Shown: piece by piece, positions 61,855 to 64,000 of the stretch
Layout: every line of letters begins with the position of its first letter
How positions within the stretch are numbered: the first letter of the stretch is position 1
Assembly: GCA_026874595.1 (NCBI GenBank)
Contig: CM049316.1
Coordinates: forward strand, 17,385,839 to 17,449,838
Source: Sipunculus nudus
Taxonomy: Eukaryota; Annelida; Sipuncula; Golfingiida; Sipunculidae
Direction: 5' to 3'
Length of the DNA: 64,000 nucleotides
Notes under the pieces: generated by a model
Databases searched by the model: none
What the model was told of the DNA's origin: nothing
Seen by the model: the letters and a program-made list of their open reading frames with translations, nothing else
Made by a program: the position numbers and the translations under genes

Positions 61855-61958
61855 AACATGATCTAAACTCTCGGACTGTTTGATATATATTACATTATCA
61901 ATGCTCTCTGTTTTACGGATCGAGCTCTCTGTTGACGCAAGGTAACGAACTTATATTG

Positions 61959-61959
<1 letters not shown>

Positions 61960-62033
<74 letters not shown>
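61960..62033. repeat. (TA)n microsatellite
   Basis: About 37 TA units, the longest in the window. Confidence 0.95.
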
Positions 62034-62037
<4 letters not shown>

Positions 62038-62063
62038 AGTTTGTCTAACTTGTTTATAAACAC

Positions 62064-62425
62064 AAAATATTACGCTTTTTGTACTTCTAGATTTTAGTGA
62101 TGCTTTTGATACAATAGATATAGACATTTCCATATGATAGTTTTCAACCTAAGTTCAAAATTGGTGGAAGGTCGCTCACTGGTTTAGGGAATATCTTACT
62201 GACCATCACCAGCGAGTACTCATTTGTGGCATTTTATCAAGCAAATTTAAGATGTGTTTTGATGTTACGCAAGTGTAGCAGGACCGGTTTTGTTTTTGTC
62301 ACTAAATCTGCCCTATATGACCTATATCCAAATGTACTTTCCAGATGTTAATAAGTTATATTTATCATTTAAGCCTAAAGGTGATGATGAGATCAAAGCA
62401 TTCGGGGACGTGATAGAGCAGTAAT
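62064..62425 (+). pseudogene. non-LTR reverse transcriptase fragment
   Basis: 'LFVLLDFSDAFDTID' at about 62076-62125 carries the first catalytic Asp block (LLDLSAAFDTVDH in active elements). 'KIGGRSLTWFREYLTDHHQR' is at about 62155-62215. The YADD region is destroyed (DVNK at about 62347), then LYLSFKPKGDDEIKAFGDVI at about 62355-62415. Stops and frameshifts between blocks. The pattern fits a CR1/jockey-type LINE distinct from the copy at 39-41 kb. It ends abruptly. Confidence 0.7.
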
Positions 62426-62580
62426 AAGTTTGAAACCAATATGTCAACAGGCCTGGGCAAATTAGAATTTGGCGTAACCACAAATGGGTTACAGAAATTC
62501 AAGTTTGTTTAACCCATTCAGCTTTGCGTAACCCATGTAATTTTTGTCCTATCTAAAAAATAGGGAAAAAAAGTTTAAGC

Positions 62581-62581
<1 letters not shown>

Positions 62582-62621
<40 letters not shown>
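62582..62621. repeat. (AT)n microsatellite
   Basis: Uninterrupted dinucleotide run. Confidence 0.95.
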
Positions 62622-62623
<2 letters not shown>

Positions 62624-62639
62624 AACAGACAGATCGACA

Positions 62640-63290
62640 GAGAGAATTTAAAAAGATTGGATTATTCAGTATTTTATGCGAATTATATTTGTATTTGTAA
62701 TTATGTTTCTGTATTCACCATTGAATAAAGACACTATTAAAAACCCTATGCTTGTGTTTTTATATTCCTGAATTGTTTTAAATCAAAGAAATTTAAGCAG
62801 TCATGAGAAAAAGAAAGAATAAAGCACAAAAATGAACACTTTTAATCTGCAGAAGTATACCACTCAAACACCATTTTTATCTATGAAAGTAGAACTCTCT
62901 TAAGTTCACAGAAAATTTTAATTAGGGGTGGCTTCATGAAAAAAAAATATATTCAGGGAAGTTTTAGGGATCTTTGGCCCCTTGTAATGGCGCCAATAAT
63001 ATTTCAAACATCTGTTGACGTCATTAGAAAAAATATATAAATTCTGTCTGGTAATCGATCTTTTTAGCGACGGCAATATGTGAACAAAAAAATTAAAATG
63101 CTTTAGTCGTTTAGATAAATGAATTTAGATATGAAATCCATGTTATCCAGAGAATAATGAATAAATAAAATTACAAAGCATGAATCATATCCGTAAACGA
63201 TAAACTGATTTTAAACCTGTCGATTTTCCTCACAACAGATTGACAGACAGATGAACAGACAGACAGACTGACAGGGTGATTACTATAGGG
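62640..63290. other. no gene seen
   Basis: AT-rich, with a short GACAGACAGA run at 63239-63272; no coding signal. Confidence 0.5.
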
Positions 63291-63297
63291 CATCCAC

Positions 63298-63530
63298 TTG
63301 TATCAAATTTTTGATTATTCTGGGGGTTATTACGAGCCCAATAGCCTGGAGGATACAGGTCGCAGTGACCTAATTTCAGGTATTTAAGGAGATTTTCTAT
63401 CGACCTTCCTAGATTTTTAGTAACAGGCTTCTAGGTTCAGCGGTTACAATTTGTGTCCTGACAAGCTGACTGCCAGACACCTGGACAGTCGACGGACAAA
63501 GCGCCATACCTATACCTCAGATGACTTACG
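63298..63530 (-). repeat. dispersed repeat family X, copy 2
   Basis: Read on the minus strand: GAGGTATAGGTATGGCGCTT, TGTCCGTCGACTGTCC, GACACAAATTGTAACC, 'CCTGAAATTAGGTCACTG', TATCCTCCAGGCTATTGGGC and CCCCCAGAATAAT, the same blocks in the same order as copy 1 at 10685-10915. Confidence 0.6.
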
Positions 63531-64000
63531 TCTATCTATCTAAAAACAAAGTATACACTCTCTTGGTTGACTGAAGGACAAACAATATCATTATGCTAAT
63601 TACTAGCTCAGTTTTAATTTATAACTGGAATTAATATTCAATTTCAAACCTGATGTTTTTTTACTCTTCTGAAGAAAGGAATTATCTGATGAACATCCAC
63701 ACTTTCATAGCAATACACTACTTTGTAGAATGTGTACTTTAATCACTGTTACCCTGATGGCACAATACAAAATCTAAAATTTAACAAAAGCGTAGAATAA
63801 GAATGAATCAAACACAGAAATTTATAACATTCATCTAGTTTATGCACAATCCAGGGGGGGGGGGGGGGTGCAGGGCAGAGGGGAAGCCTGCCAGTAGTGG
63901 CCAAGCTGAGCCAAGGTAAGCTGCCTGGAGTTGGTTACAAAACACAGGTAAAAGCTGGACTAGGTGGGCTTAATGTAAACAACACTCGACATAGTGTATG

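Larger units (their letters stand above)
60945..61898 (-). mobile_element. Penelope-like element remnant with inverted terminal copies
   Basis: The minus strand carries the 3' end of a GIY-YIG Penelope-like polyprotein (61546-61119), then a non-coding tail with a hammerhead fold (61040-60990). The outermost 46 bp at 60945-60990 (core TCAAACAGTCCGAGAGTTTAG) recur inverted at 61853-61898 with one mismatch. (AT)n lies directly outside the left end. PLEs are known for partial, tandem and inverted terminal repeats and for hammerheads in those repeats. The reverse transcriptase is absent: the element is 5'-truncated and capped by an inverted copy of its own end. Confidence 0.7.

Noticed and set aside
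1-64000. Bacterial-type operons, CRISPR arrays, restriction or phage-defence systems
   Set aside because: None seen; gene structure is intron-containing and the mobile elements are eukaryotic types.

Overview
This is AT-rich, repeat-laden animal nuclear DNA. Genes have introns with GT/AG borders, exons are short and far apart, (AT)n/(GA)n microsatellites are frequent, and most open reading frames are decayed retroelements or transposons. The repeat families, the DUF6589-type gene and the two-domain YitH-like acetyltransferases suggest a mollusc, most likely a bivalve. That is inference from family knowledge; no species-diagnostic gene is present.

The host-gene theme is a small family of two-exon GNAT acetyltransferases (N-terminal Acetyltransf_1-like domain plus C-terminal YitH/Acetyltransf_18-like domain). 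Exon 1 is 181 bp of coding sequence in all three copies seen, and exon 2 is 716 bp where intact, joined by a phase-1 intron. One copy is complete (minus strand, 15544-17618). There is an orphan exon 1 on the minus strand (7995-8175), an exon 1 on the plus strand (38352-38532), a frameshifted exon 2 (42006-42692), an intact exon 2 (48050-48765) and a badly decayed exon 2 piece (about 54000-54260). The plus-strand copies point away from the minus-strand copies. The intact plus-strand exons 1 and 2 could be spliced over about 9.5 kb, skipping the ruined exon. At the left edge are three minus-strand exons of a DUF6589-type protein (863-2112).

The rest is mobile DNA in layers. A 3.7-kb Mutator-like (MULE) element with a 9-bp target duplication and long terminal inverted repeats built of 16-bp tandem units lies at 49178-52885. 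A second pair of matching ends (18343 and 30346) encloses 12 kb holding an L1-like LINE, one copy of a 2.8-kb TA-flanked inverted-repeat element, and the far 3' end of a MULE transposase. A second copy of the 2.8-kb element lies just outside (30794-33754). Other retroelement remnants are an L1-like endonuclease (35.6-37.1 kb), a CR1/L2-like reverse transcriptase (39.25-40.9 kb), LINE ORF1 pieces (27.9 and 46.2-46.6 kb), an RT piece at 62.1-62.4 kb, and two GIY-YIG pieces of Penelope-like elements (55.3-55.6 and 61.1-61.5 kb). The second GIY-YIG piece is followed on its own strand by a hammerhead ribozyme fold.

Two satellite arrays sit next to each other at 42.96-45.9 kb: a 77-bp monomer carrying a telomere-like palindrome, and a 118-bp monomer carrying a 20-bp perfect palindrome. 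A 64-bp perfect hairpin lies at 56322-56478. Stretches not listed hold no gene I can support.
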